Positions 24,050 to 34,909 of a stretch of DNA of 64,000 bases are shown one piece after another. A program made the position numbers and the translations under genes. The first letter of the stretch is position 1. Every line of letters starts with the position of its first letter. Source of the stretch: Drosophila miranda (lineage: Eukaryota; Arthropoda; Insecta; Diptera; Drosophilidae); NCBI RefSeq assembly GCF_003369915.1, contig NC_046673.1:3766001-3830000 (forward strand), in the 5' to 3' direction. Below the pieces are notes generated by a model. It was not told where the DNA came from, searched no databases, and was given only the letters and a program-made list of their open reading frames with translations.

Positions 24050-24200
24050 GTTTCGAGTTTAATGTTGTTGCATGGTGTAAACATAGGAGGTCTGAGAGCA
24101 TTGAGCCGGAATGCCAACAATTAAAATTGCTAGCTAGTTTTTATGTCTACTTAAGAATGACCCAGAAAATACACAGCATTATTCTTAATCAAATTTTCTG
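24050..24200 (+). repeat. Dispersed repeat shared with the palindrome arms
   Basis: The stretch with AAACATAGGAGGTCT, GCTAGCTAGTTTTTATGTC and CAGCATTATTCTTAATC matches diverged copies at about 14220-14330 and 19495-19600. It is probably a fragment of an uncharacterised transposon that also contributed to the palindrome. Confidence 0.5.
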
Positions 24201-24300
24201 TACTGAAACTCAATTCATGGGAAAGACTTCAAAGCTTTTATTCTTGTCAAAGAATGTCTGTTGAATTACTACATTCAACAAATTTTGAACATTAAATTTG

Positions 24301-24770
24301 TCAGTCACCTGGTAGTCTGGTGAGAGCCAACAGCGGCTCCTCTGGCTGGAAGAGCATGTAGGTCAGCTCCGCCAAACGATTGTAGAGGGAGCGGCCGGTG
24401 ATCAGGCTCGAAATGGCCTTTCTCCAGGAGGAGAAGAGTTGGGGGGGCACGGGCGTCAGCTGGAACATATCCTCCACGTAGTGGATGTTGCCCATCGTCT
24501 GGGGGTAGCAGTGAACGAACTTCCGGAGCAGGGGGCAGGGCACCGTGACGTGGGCCATGAAGTCTCGCCGGTCCTTAAGGACATAGCAGAGGACAAAGTA
24601 GCGGTGCTGCTTTGGCCGGTGGCACAGATACATCTGGAACTGCAGGACTTCGGCGAAGCGGAAGAACAGTTGCATATCCTTCGTCCGCGGTATGGCACGA
24701 TCATTGATCCGATCCACCAGGTGCCAAACGCGTAGAACGCCAGCCTCGCGTTCAGCACCAGCAGCTTCTT
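24301..24770 (-). pseudogene. Unrecognised protein fragment joined to a histone H1 copy
   Basis: The minus strand is open for about 155 codons: DMQLFFRFAEVLQFQMYLCH, RYFVLCYVLKDRRDFMAHV, VHCYPQTMGNIHYVEDMFQ, ending LTRLPGD and TGA at 24301-24303. Just upstream, LNLEKKLLVLNARLAFYAF and GTWWIGSMIVPY read in a different frame, so a frameshift splits the fragment near 24700. The family is unrecognised. Its 5' side is fused to the H1 globular-domain copy at 24855-25131. Confidence 0.45.
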
Positions 24771-24778
24771 CTCCAGAT

Positions 24779-25126
24779 TTAGGCGAGCGGCCACCGAGAA
24801 ATTGGGAGGAATCGGCAGGGGGCCAATGACCCGGGCGAGAGTCGTCTGGCCGCCCTTTTGGGGCTTGCTGTATTCTTGGCTTTTCTCTCTTTCTTGGCTT
24901 CTTTATCTTTCCGCTCCACAGATGCTGACAGCTTGAACGAGCCAGACGCACCTGTGCCCGATGTTTGGATCAGCTTTCCATCGGCAACGGCCGACTTCAA
25001 ATACTTCTTGATGAATGGAGTCAGCTTCTGGGCATCGCATTTGTATTCGGCCGCAATATACTTCTTGATCGCCAAATATGAAAAGCCACCACGTTCATTC
25101 AAGCTCTTAATCGAGGCGTCTACCAT
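24779..25126 (-). pseudogene. Linker-histone H1 globular domain, left copy
   Basis: Open frame from GTA GAC GCC: VDASIKSLNERGGFSYLAIK, KCDAQKLTPFIKKYLKSAV and GASGSFKLSAS are the winged-helix globular domain of H1. About 277 bp (24855-25131) match the copy at 28263-28541 almost exactly. Both flanks differ, so exactly this block was duplicated. The codon after NTASPK is AGG here and TAG there. The N-terminal exon is missing (upstream sequence is unrelated after CGAGACATG), and the C-terminal side runs into the unrelated fragment at 24301-24770. It is probably non-functional. Confidence 0.75.
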
Positions 25127-25576
25127 GTCTCGATTGCCACGATTTCAGAAAAGGATGCTGGAAGAGCAGCTAGTTTCAAAATATAATCGACAGTCCTTAC
25201 GAGTCCTTGCGAGTCCTAATGATCTGATTTTCCGACAATGACGGCATTGATGATTTGGTTTTCAAATGTTTACAACAATATAGGTGTAGATTTTCGGATC
25301 ATTGTTACACACCATAGACTGTAGTCCGTCTTATTCCCATAAACAAATACTATTCCCCGCTCTACCGTTTCTTTATCTGTCAGACTCTTACATTTCCGGA
25401 TTCTATCCCCCACATCAGTTCCACAAACATTCTTCCAAGTGTACCTTAAATCAAAGTTCATACATTCTGTTTTTAGAAAAATTATTTTTAGATTTATCTG
25501 AGCTATAGTTTCAGACCCTACAGTTTCAGGCCGCTGAAAAGGGATCGAAAAAGAGGGATCGAACAAAAGAAAAACG

Positions 25577-27833
25577 ATGATTTCGTTAATAACAACGATA
25601 TCGAAGGTCCGTCGCCGGGGTCCAACGGTCTGGCAGGGCACTGCTCACGCGAGCAATAAATTCTTCAAGGGCTACAAGCCCAAGGAGGAACAGGAGCCGG
25701 AGTCCTCGGAGGCCCAGCCATCGGTTCCCGGGGATACTAATCCGGACGGGAAAAGAGGAAATACAGGAAATCCAGGAAATAGTCGGCCATTGGCTGGCCA
25801 CAAGACAGGTAATAATAATATTTCTATTTATATTCCTACTCACACTCTGACAAATCCAATTCATATTCCTTTCTCCTGCATATGCACTCTAACCAACTAC
25901 AGCCGCTTCAGCGCCCAGCTTTTCCGACCAGCGGGCCAAGTGGAGCAAATATTCAGCCGAAATGCAGCTCAAAGCAAAACTGGCAGCCCAAGGCGGTGTC
26001 AAACCAGACCAAGGAGTCGTTGGCGTGGGCGTGGGCGTGGGCGTGGGCGTTGGCCCAAGCATGGGGCCGACTCCCGGACAATCTAACTGGCAGCAGCAGC
26101 AGCAGTCGATGCAAAATAAGGCAGAGGGCGATAATGAAACCAAAGGCTCCTCAGCCGAGGATCAGCGCAAGTCCTGGATGAATCGCATGCACGGCTCACA
26201 GAAGAACCAGGCCCAGCTTCTTAAGGAATTGAGTGCCAAGCAGCAGGCGGGACGCGACCTTCAACTGAAAAAGATGCAGCAGGTTAGCGAGGCTTCAGCT
26301 GCAGCTGCAGCGGCATCCGTAGGACCCAATAAATCTGCCGCAGATCCCCAAGAGCCGGAGGAGCAGGCCAAGTCGCCCGAGCGTATGGCCTACCTGGAGG
26401 CCGTCCGACGGTTGAACATCTTTCATTCCTTCGAGCCTGTGCTCGGTCGCATGCGGTCGAAGATGAGCAAAGCTCAGGTGGATCCTTTCATAAAACACAC
26501 CCTGGAGCTCCTGCACAAGATGGGTGTATCCAAGGAACAATTGGAGAGCATTCCAGTCATTCAGGTGGCAGGGTCGAAGGGTAAAGGAACCACGTGTGGC
26601 ATTGTGCAGAATATCTTGATGGCGCATGGCATCAAGACCGGCCTTCTTTGCTCCCCGCACCTCATATATTCGTACGAGAGAATCCGCATCAATGGGGAGC
26701 CTCTGAGCGAGGCTCAGTTCACCGAGCTAATCCACAAAATCTATCCGGAGCTGGCTGACATGGATCCCACACCGGCTCACAGCCAAATCTTGACGGCCAT
26801 GGCCTTCCGGGCGTTCCGCGACACGAATGTGGATGTTGCCATTGTGGAGGTGGGCCGTGGAGGCGCCAGCGATTCCACCAATATCACCTTGCATGCGAAA
26901 ACCATCGGCATCAGCACTCTGGGCTGGGAGCAGGGCTCCAACCTGAGCGAGTCCATGCGGGACATTGCCTGGGCCAAGGGAGAAATCATGAAGCCGGCGG
27001 CCACCATCTTCACAAATGTGAGCCAGCCGGAGTGCTGTGAGGTCCTGGCTCAGAAGGCCAAGCAGATGGGCGCCAAGCTCCACCGTGTCCCGACATTCAA
27101 TGCGCTGACCGAGGCAAATCCCAGCCACAAGCGTTTTCTCACCAAGGCCAACCACTCCGTAAAGTTGAATGCCTCATTGGCCACCCAGCTGGCCTACGAC
27201 TACCTCAGACGCCACAAGCCCGAGTTTGTGGTGGGCCTGAATCTGGACCTGGATCCCAAGTGCACCCAACTGACCCAGGCAGCAATGCGCGGCCTTGAGA
27301 CCTTTGAGTCGGTGGGGCACTTCGATATCGTCAAGCACGACATGTACAACGTCTATTTGGACACTGCCGACTCTGTGGAATCGATGATGGTCTGCCGCGA
27401 GTGGTTCTACACTCTCACCCGCTCTCATCGCGCCACAAAGATCCTGCTTTACAACAAGACCAGCGATTCCAATGCCAAAGACCTGCTCACAATCCTTCGC
27501 TTCAATGTGAACTTCGACGAGGCACACTTTGTACCCTGCCCCAACTTCACAGAGGGCGAAATTTTGCCAGACGAGGAGTGGCATGTCATGGAGGAGCTGC
27601 AGCGAGCCAAGCGCAATGCCAGAACCTGGCGAGGCCTGTGCGAGGAGACCGGCAAAAAGGACACTTCGCAAACGTCCGCCTCCGTCAACGCCTTCTTTGA
27701 ACACGTTCAAGCCAAATACCGGGACCAAAAATTCGGCATGAAAAGTGAAGTAGATGTGTTGGTGACGGGATCCCGACCCCTGGTGGCTGCCACCATAACG
27801 ATGCTCAACAAAATGCGGGGCTTTCCCGGTTAG
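25577..27833 (+). CDS. Fpgs: Folylpolyglutamate synthase
   Basis: Exons 25577-25808 and 25903-27833 join across a 94-bp GTAATA...CTACAG intron to give about 720 residues. The enzyme adds glutamates to folates in cytosol and mitochondria, retaining them in the cell. The Mur-ligase-like ATP-binding loop is GSKGKGTTC near residue 301. SPHLIYSYERIRINGEPLSE, TAMAFRAFRD and IVEVGRGGASDSTN are the following family blocks; MLNKMRGFPG ends the protein. The first about 230 residues are a long, low-complexity extension (a GVGVGV run encoded at 26025-26055, a Gln run, an Ala run). They begin with a basic, uncharged-acid-free MISLITTISKVRRRG segment that could be a mitochondrial presequence. A shorter form could start at M98 (25962). 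H1 copies flank the gene on both sides. Confidence 0.92.
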
Positions 27834-27988
27834 TCAGCAGCGCAGTTCACCGAAAAAATGTTTTCTATATTTTTAATTCTCCCTTATATTAAACACAGTA
27901 CATATATGTATTTACATATTTATAACGATAATTTGCATCTCTTCCGATATAGTTTGTCTAAGTCTACCTAATATTTCGTATCCGGCCA
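27834..27988 (+). other. 3' UTR of Fpgs
   Basis: AT-rich sequence after TAG (27831-27833). It lies tail-to-tail with the H1-like gene, whose tail ends at 27989. Confidence 0.4.
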
Positions 27989-28262
27989 TCAATCGCGCAC
28001 ATCCACGTTCTCGTTCTCGTTTAGGCCATCGTCGTCGTTAAGAGCTAGTGCCCTTGCTAGGGCCGTTGTCTTTGCAGGGCTCGACTTGACCTTTGCCACT
28101 GGCGGCTTCGCCTTCAGGGTTCCAGTTTTCATCGGTCTTCCACCTTCCTCCCTGCCCTTTGTCCTTTCTCAATTTGCATCATCCGCGCCGGGCGGTCTTC
28201 TTGGCGGCGTCTGACATTTTCGCTTCATTTCGCATTTGGCTTCTTGTTGCGGCTCTGGCCGC
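27989..28262 (-). pseudogene. C-terminal tail remnant of the H1-like gene
   Basis: Downstream of the TAG that ends the H1-like frame, the same frame continues with basic H1-like codons (NEAKMSDAAKKTARRG) to a TGA. A different frame then encodes KTGTLKAKPPVAKVKSSPAK and ends NENENVDVRD, TGA at 27989-27991. The Lys/Ala/Pro-rich composition is that of an H1 C-terminal tail. A stop plus a frame change separate it from the globular domain. Either the tail has decayed or an unrecognised intron bridges it. Confidence 0.55.
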
Positions 28263-28848
28263 CTATTTGGGGCTTGCTGTATTCTTGGCTTTTCTCTCTT
28301 TCTTGGCTTCTTTATCTTTCCGCTCCACAGATGCTGACAGCTTGAACGAGCCAGACGCACCTGTGCCCGATGTTTGGATCAGCTTTCCATCGGCAACGGC
28401 CGACTTCAAATACTTCTTGATGAATGGAGTCAGCTTCTGGGCATCGCATTTGTATTCGGCCGCAATATACTTCTTGATCGCCAAATATGAAAAGCCACCA
28501 CGTTCATTCAAGCTCTTAATCGAGGCGTCTACCATGTCTCGGGTTGGGGGATGTGATGCTGGGACTGGAACTGGCACTGGGCTTGGGGACTTCTTTGCAG
28601 AAGTCTCCGGCGACGGAGAAGCCGATATCCTGGATTTGAAATTTGCCGCTGGAGAAACATAAAAAATCAATCAAATATGCGCTGCAGGGCATTCTTTAAT
28701 AAGAGCTTCAATAAAAGTGCATTTTCTTCTTACCCCAAAATGATCTTGCGTCGGCCGGAGCACTTTTTCGTGCGGCCCTGTAAGCTGGTCTTTCGGCTGT
28801 CGCATTACCGAAGTTCGAGAAACGAGCAGTCGCCTTGGTTCGGGTCAT
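28263..28848 (-). CDS. Chimeric histone: H3-like N-tail spliced to H1 globular domain
   Basis: Exon 1 (28848-28734) starts ATG and encodes MTRTKATARFSN, then RAARKSAPADARSFW. An 85-bp intron follows (GTAAGAAG donor; TTTTTTATGTTTCTCCAG acceptor). Exon 2 (28648-28263) continues in phase: a Ser/Pro/Lys linker, SHPPTRDMVDASIKSL, and the complete H1 winged helix, ending NTASPK and TAG. The total is 166 residues. Without gaps, 19 of the first 32 residues equal histone H3. K4, R8, S10 and the A-R-K27-S28-A-P-A block are kept, while K9 is Phe, K14 Asn, K18 Glu and K23 Arg (H3 numbering without Met). H1 proteins do not normally have this tail. The gene could be an H1 variant with an H3-mimic tail, or a fusion made by exon capture. 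The lysine-rich C-tail is cut off by TAG. An in-frame ATG also lies two codons upstream. Splice sites and open frame are seen; expression is inferred. Confidence 0.65.
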
Positions 28849-29303
28849 TTTCATGTACCACAATGCACGTCGTACACTTTTAAGCGCAGAATAAGTGGTC
28901 GGAGGAATTGCTGATCTATTATATGTGCAGTTTGTGGAGGGAGTGTTCGATTGCGACTTCGGCCTCGTGCTTCGATTGCATATGCGAGCGAGTCGGACAT
29001 AAGCGCACTCCTCGGCATCACTCGTGTCTTCAGGTGTTTGCTATAAATAGAACACTGACCCTCACTCTGCTGCATTTCGGTGTCTTCGGGTGCAAGTGAA
29101 TCGCAGCCAGTCTGCAATGCAAAGTACCAGGCTATCACACAGCCAGCTGGAGAGCATCTCCGGACTCTTTTACTTGGTAGTTTAGTTTGCATTAAACCTG
29201 AATAGACTGCTCGCAAAGAAGTATAATGCTGAGCGCCCCTCACGGCAAGCGTTGTGTTGAGTATTGAGTGAATTTCGAAATCGTGAAACTTCAGTGGGTA
29301 AGA
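28849..29303. promoter_or_regulatory. Divergent intergenic region between H1-like and H2B-like genes
   Basis: 455 bp separate the minus-strand chimeric histone and the plus-strand H2B copy, an arrangement like divergent histone pairs. A TATA box, TATAAATAG, lies at 29043-29051 on the plus strand, followed by ACACTGACC. It is about 250 bp from the H2B ATG, further than in replication-dependent histone genes. GGGTAAGAATG at the H2B start has lost the usual leader context. Confidence 0.4.
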
Positions 29304-29687
<384 letters not shown>

Positions 29688-30222
29688 ATGCTTTTCACTG
29701 CAGCAATATACGAATGTGCGAGTAATTAATCTCTTGGAAGGGCCCAAAATGTTTGTCATAAAGAAATAGAATTTAGCATACTGAGAAACAAATACAAATA
29801 AATTTATAGTCTAATTAATATCTTGAATTGGATCTTATACAAATGTACAGTACAGAAGCAGTACATTTACTGCATCGTGATGGACGTCGCTCAAGTAGCT
29901 CTGGAACCCGAAGCTTTTAGTACCTCTAGAGTCTAGATCGAACCTTCCTGTGTGATTCTGCTACACATGTGATACTCATATAGCTGTTTGTTCCTCATAC
30001 AGGGGAGGGAAGGGTGTAATTACCCAAATACAAATACAATACTATTCGGAAAATGGAAGCTACCATTTTGTGGAAAAATTTATTATAGAATTATATAAAG
30101 GCACACACCGAAATAGTCGCGGCTTTTCTTGCTAAACATGCCTACAAAAACCCCAAATAAAAGTCTGCATCACTGCAAGCATCTTCGGCGGAATCTTCGA
30201 CGGATCTCCTGTATGGTGGCAC
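29688..30222. other. Intergenic DNA
   Basis: AT-rich, with no recognised gene, RNA or repeat. Confidence 0.3.
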
Positions 30223-30501
30223 TCAGCCGCAAAGAGTTCCTGGCCTCCGCATTCCTCCGACTTGGACTCCGCGGATCCCCGGATCCCCCTCCTGCTGCCG
30301 GTGCTCTGCCCTGATATTCTTTTCTTCACTTACGTCTTGCACCTTTCGTGTGCTTCTGGGTAGGCGGTGAGGGGAGCACGACTCCCTCTGAAGAGAGCAT
30401 CCGGAGGAGCTTTTGCGCTGGCGCTGTCGGACGCTATTGTGGCGATCATGCGTCCTCTTCAGATTCTCCATGTAGGTTTCTGTATTTTTCGGGTAAGCCA
30501 T
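30223..30501 (-). CDS. Small basic ORF, unrecognised
   Basis: ATG at 30501 opens 92 codons: MAYPKNTETYMENLKRTHDR, then an Arg/Ser/Gln-rich stretch (SVRQRQRKSSSG, HRLPRSTRKVQDVSEEKN). It is strongly basic. A second frame on the same strand (to 30132) is also Arg-rich (SPSRRNAEARNS, EIRRRFRRR). It may be a degraded gene for a small basic chromosomal protein. There are no cysteine motifs or recognisable HMG box, so function is unassigned. Confidence 0.3.
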   Translation of the reverse strand: MAYPKNTETYMENLKRTHDRHNSVRQRQRKSSSGCSLQRESCSPHRLPRSTRKVQDVSEEKNIRAEHRQQEGDPGIRGVQVGGMRRPGTLCG

Positions 30502-30874
30502 TCTTTAAATTTTTTTCACTTATAATGCCACTAAAAGCGACTACAATTTTTCCAGTTTTTGGTTTAAAACTTAAAATTGTTTAAATGAAAGAATTTTCAA
30601 AGACTTTATGAGAGATGATACATTTGACAGGGATCCCGTTTAGAGGGATATATATATGTACTATATAAGAAAACCGTTCAGGCAAGCCTGCAGGCGATTT
30701 CCTTTCGAAAGAGGCATTTCTGCAGCCCCTTTCATCGATGGTTGTTTTCTTTATTTTTATCCCCATACGATTTTTACATATTCCGTTTTGCTGATATTCA
30801 TTCATGTCTCAGGAATAATTCATGTGCGACGTAATACGATCACACAATCAATTATGCCTCGATCTATCATACAC

Positions 30875-31795
30875 ACGTCGGCATAAGTATTTTGACAAGC
30901 TCTACGCGACGTTTAGCGCTGAATTTTGACGAATTGCTACATGTTACAGCTCTCTTATCTGATTTACCGCTAAGTACATGAATGCATAAAGTATATTGCT
31001 AATTATCTTCATAGTTGCATTTTGCGTTTTCTTAATATGCTTCTTATTCTCATTCGTAAGCTGATATTGGCTGGACAAAAGTATTTTGTCAGAACTTCAA
31101 TTAATTTGCATTGCTCTGCTGGTGATCGAAAGCGAAACCATTGTTACCTATTATCTCAGTTTAGAGATTGTAAATACTGATACAAATTGTTTTCGTTCAA
31201 TAATTTGTGAAATATGAGTTACACATTGGAATTCAGAGCATCTCTTAAAAATGAAATAATTGTGAAGTTCAACTCTGGTATTTCAGTGCAAAATATCAGT
31301 ACATTGTAGTATATTTCACGTCAGATAATCTGTTACCAAAAAAAAAACAAATTTAAAATAACCAACACTGGAAAAAATGTTGCACGTTGTGGCAAACCAC
31401 GACAGACAACTGCCAAGGCAGACACTTTTGTTTTGCGGCAATGTAAACAGGATGTCTTGAAAACTCCTCGATTGGTTGCCAATGAATTGAAGGAAACAGG
31501 AAATGTTGATGTCAGTGAACGGACAATACGTAGACGTCTTAAGGAAGCTGATTATGGAACATTCAAAGCTATACTGAAAATAGCACAGCGCAATAAGTTA
31601 AAGCGACTTGAGTTTGCCAAAAAATTGACCGGCAAACAATTTTCATTTTGGAAAAATTTGTTATGGAGCGATGAAGTGCTTTTCAGTTTCACGGCTCAAA
31701 AAAAAAGTTTTCGTATGCGGACACGTTCAGGTAGCCTACTCGACCGATCCAATACAGTTGGTCCTATATCTAGCGACACTTCGAAAGTAAGATAG
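30875..31795 (+). mobile_element. Truncated Tc1/mariner-family transposon
   Basis: The end motif CATAAGTATTTTGACAAGC (30881) recurs as GGACAAAAGTATTTTGTC near 31073. Such AAGTATTTTGNCA ends are typical of Tc1-like inverted repeats. The transposase frame 31433-31795 contains the second HTH (NVDVSERTIRRRLKEADYG) and the first catalytic Asp region FWKNLLWSDEVLFSF. It stops at 31793-31795, before the remaining catalytic D and E. The upstream HTH part is frameshifted (about 31214-31310). The remnant is inactive. Confidence 0.75.
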
Positions 31796-32469
31796 TAGGC
31801 GTCTTCTGTGAGCGGAAGCGCTCGGGCTAACAAAGCACAGATGAAGCAATCGACCCAAAAAATGTTCCACATGATTGACTTGAGACAGGTCAGGACAGGT
31901 CAAGCAAGCCGTCAACAAAGTCATGTCGTGACATGGGCACTCGTTTACTGAAGACTAAACAGTTCCTGGCAAGTTGATAGCGAGGAAGAAACAGCGGTTA
32001 AAGCGGACTAGTGCTGCTCTATAATGTTGGGAGTAGGACTGTTTAGTTTCAGTTCTTATTCAAGAGTGTTTATTGGAATCTTTTTGAATCTTAGCCTAGG
32101 GTACAATTGTTCTTATGTTTATCGGAGAGCGAGAGTTCTCCCATGCATCTTACGAAGAGAGTACCGCTGCATTAGTATAAGTGCGAGCTGTCTCTGCTTG
32201 GGTATATGGAAATGCATGATCAGCATTAAGGGGCTTATTGGAAGATACCCTTAGCCTCAGTATGAGTGCGTTTGGGTTCTGCCTGTGTTTTGGGGAAATG
32301 CTTGATCTGCAGTTTGGGCAGCTACTAATCCGCGCTCAAGAGGCACATCATGTTGCCGTTCAAAAGGAATGTTTAACATAAACCATAGTTGTTAATGTCA
32401 CTGCGTTTATATACGCACTTGTATATCAGTTTATATATATAACAGAGTATTACATATGTACATACATGC
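31796..32469. other. Intergenic DNA
   Basis: No supported feature. It contains TA-rich simple sequence near 32405-32470. Confidence 0.3.
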
Positions 32470-34500
32470 GTGGGCTCAATACAGCTCATAAATTGAGATA
32501 TCTGCAGAAGGTGGAATATACGAGTACGTAATGAGTAATCCCGCGAAAGCGGGAAGAATCAGTTTTGCACACAGGAATTCCAGTTCCTGTTGAACTTGGA
32601 CAGTGAACCCCTGCAGCACATCGCGACGAACGGTTCTTTCTAAAAGTTGCGTACCGACCAAAACCTCGGAGCTAAGAATGTCCGGCTGTAACCAGGTTTC
32701 GGTAAACACAATAACGTGGAATGCACATGCAACACTATCCCGGAAGAGAATACTGAACTTACTACGTAAGCCTCTAACATTCTGATAGGTTACTAAAAGA
32801 TAAGTTAGTTTTTTGGAAGGGTGGAAGCAGGACGGCCAGATAAGGAAGATGAGGATGGCACATTGGGATGATTTGTAAGAGTTATGGAGGGCCTATTCTT
32901 CTTCTTAGCCTTGAACTCCATCACCACCATCTTAAATGAAGCTATCTCCCTGGTACAAGAGAAATTAAACTTCTCCACCTTTAAACCGACGGCTTTTATT
33001 ATACCCGATACTCAAAATGAGTATTGGGGTATATTAGATTTGTGGTAAAAGTGGATGTGTGTAACGTCCAAAAGGAATCGTTTCCGACCCCATAAAGTAT
33101 ATGTATTCTTGATCAGCATCAATAGCCGAGTCGATTGAGCCATGTCTGTCTGTAAGTCTGTCCGTCCGTCCGTCCGTCCGTCCGTCCCCTTCAGCGCCTA
33201 GTGCCCAAAGACTATAAGAGCTAGAGCAACGATGTTTTGGATCCAGACTTCTGTGATATGTCACTGCTACAAAAATATTTCAAAACTTCGCCCCGGCCAC
33301 TTCCGCCCCCACAAAGGGCGAAAATCTGTGGCATCCACAATATTGAGGATACGAGAAAACTAAAAACGCAGAATCTGAACCAGATCGTATAATTATTATA
33401 GCCAGCATCAAGAAAACAATTTCATTTTTTCTCGCCCTGTCTCTCTCTAACACACACGTAGCATAGGCGGCTTTGCTTAGAGTAAAACATTAGCGCCTAG
33501 ATCTCAGAGACTACAAAAGCTAGAGCAACCAAATTTGGTATCCACACTCCTAATATATCGGACCGAGACGAGTTTGTTTCAAAATTTCGCCACACCCCCT
33601 TCCGCCCCCGCAAAGGACGAAAATCTGGGGATATTCAAAAATCTCAGAGACTATTAAGGCTAGAGTAACCAAATTTGGTATCCGCACTCCTGTTAGATCT
33701 TACTATAAAACGTGCATCTCAAAATTTCGCCCCACCCCCTTCCGCCCACACAAAGGACGAAAATCTGTTGCATCCACAATATTGAGGATACAAGAAAACT
33801 AAAAACGCAGAATCATAGATAATGATCATATATATCAGATTGCTAAATCTGGATCAGATTAGATCATTTTTATAGCCAAAAGGAACAAATCAATTTGCAC
33901 TGGCTACGCAGCACCCGACGTCACGCTCAGACTGATTTTCTGTCTCTCTCGCACGCACTCCTTGTCGTGTCGTTTAATATTAGCGGCGTCTGCCGGAGGA
34001 GAGCCATACTGACTTAGTATCGGGTATAACTGTAGAGTTGCGGTGTCCGCAGCAACTCACAACGTTCCCCCTCGTTTTTCTTTGTATGAAAGCTAAGCTT
34101 GTTACATCGTTAGATGTGAGGTCAGGGGCCAGCCGTGAGACAAAAACTTGTCGTTTTGGATGGACACCAGTGGTTTAGGCACCACAGGCCTAGTACCTGT
34201 GGTGGCAATATCTGGAGGTCCGGAACGTCTTTTTACTGGTGGGATCGGAATAGATGGGACAGCTAGCGAGCTCTCTGACACCACGGACACGGACGCTACA
34301 GACGATCTCCGAGGCGATGAATTTGGCTACCGAATCTGCATCGCCAGCAGTTGTCGTTGCCCTTGGAGTGGCAAACGAAATCAGCTGCTGCACTGCTGCA
34401 TTAAGAAGCTGCAGATTGCCAAAAATAACAAATAACTGAATAGAATCGAATAATATTTCAAAATAATTAACTATCAGACCAGTGTGGCAAACCAGACAAA
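32470..34500 (-). mobile_element. LINE fragment (I/jockey-like), split by a nested DINE-1
   Basis: On the minus strand an ORF1-like part (34400-34100: NLQLLNAAVQQLISFATPRA) and its continuation (33000-32800) are interrupted by the DINE-1 at 33000-34078. Next is the start of the ORF2 endonuclease: NVRGLRSKFSIL, VIVFTETWLQPDI and YIPPSADISIY (about 32790-32480). RT and the 3' end are absent. The order ORF1 then endonuclease fits a 5' fragment of a jockey/I-type non-LTR element. Confidence 0.7.
33000..34078 (+). mobile_element. DINE-1/mini-me-type Helitron, copy 3 (full-length type)
   Basis: It starts TATACCCGATACTCAAAATG after TT, carries a (GTCC)n block at about 33150-33186, three repeated 'CTAGAGCAACCAAATTTGG'-like units and the AACGTTCCCCCTCGTTTT end. 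It is inserted inside LINE coding sequence whose frame resumes on the other side. Confidence 0.9.
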
Positions 34501-34538
34501 CGCTAATAGGAGGAGAGGAGAGCAGTTGCAGCAGCAGC

Positions 34539-34563
34539 TAATAAGAGAGAGAGAGAGAGAGAG
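34539..34563. repeat. GA microsatellite
   Basis: A pure GA run of about 22 bp in otherwise unremarkable DNA between LINE fragments. Confidence 0.7.
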
Positions 34564-34909
34564 CTACTGAACAGAAAGTTACGAGAGCGAGAGAGAAAGA
34601 ACAGTAATTTAAGTTTAGGTGATAGGGAGAATGTGATAATACAACAACAGCTACAAGACGGGAGCGGGCTGTGATGCAATGTATTGCGTACTCACTGCAA
34701 TAATACAAACACGACAAACCGGCGCCGAAAAATAAGAATTTCAAATATGTTTTAACACAGATCAAAAGTCAGGCACTCGTGGAATAGACTAGATTTCCAG
34801 ATTGTAGGCTGGTTAGGAACTTACCTACAGTTTATTTACGAAATTTTTTGTGCAAAACAAAAACAAAAAAAAAACGGAGAGCTCTGGTTACTACGAAAGA
34901 GAACGACGA

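Noticed and set aside
28093-28662. 189-codon plus-strand ORF across the H1-like gene
   Set aside because: It is the antisense shadow of the H1-like coding exon; the minus strand has clear histone homology and splice signals.
29043-29051. TATA box proving H2B expression
   Set aside because: It lies about 250 bp from the ATG, too far for a standard histone promoter, and the gene has a nonsense codon; it is noted only within the divergent region.
33145-33190. Possible CRISPR-like or satellite array
   Set aside because: It is the short GTCC microsatellite internal to DINE-1, in a eukaryotic genome.
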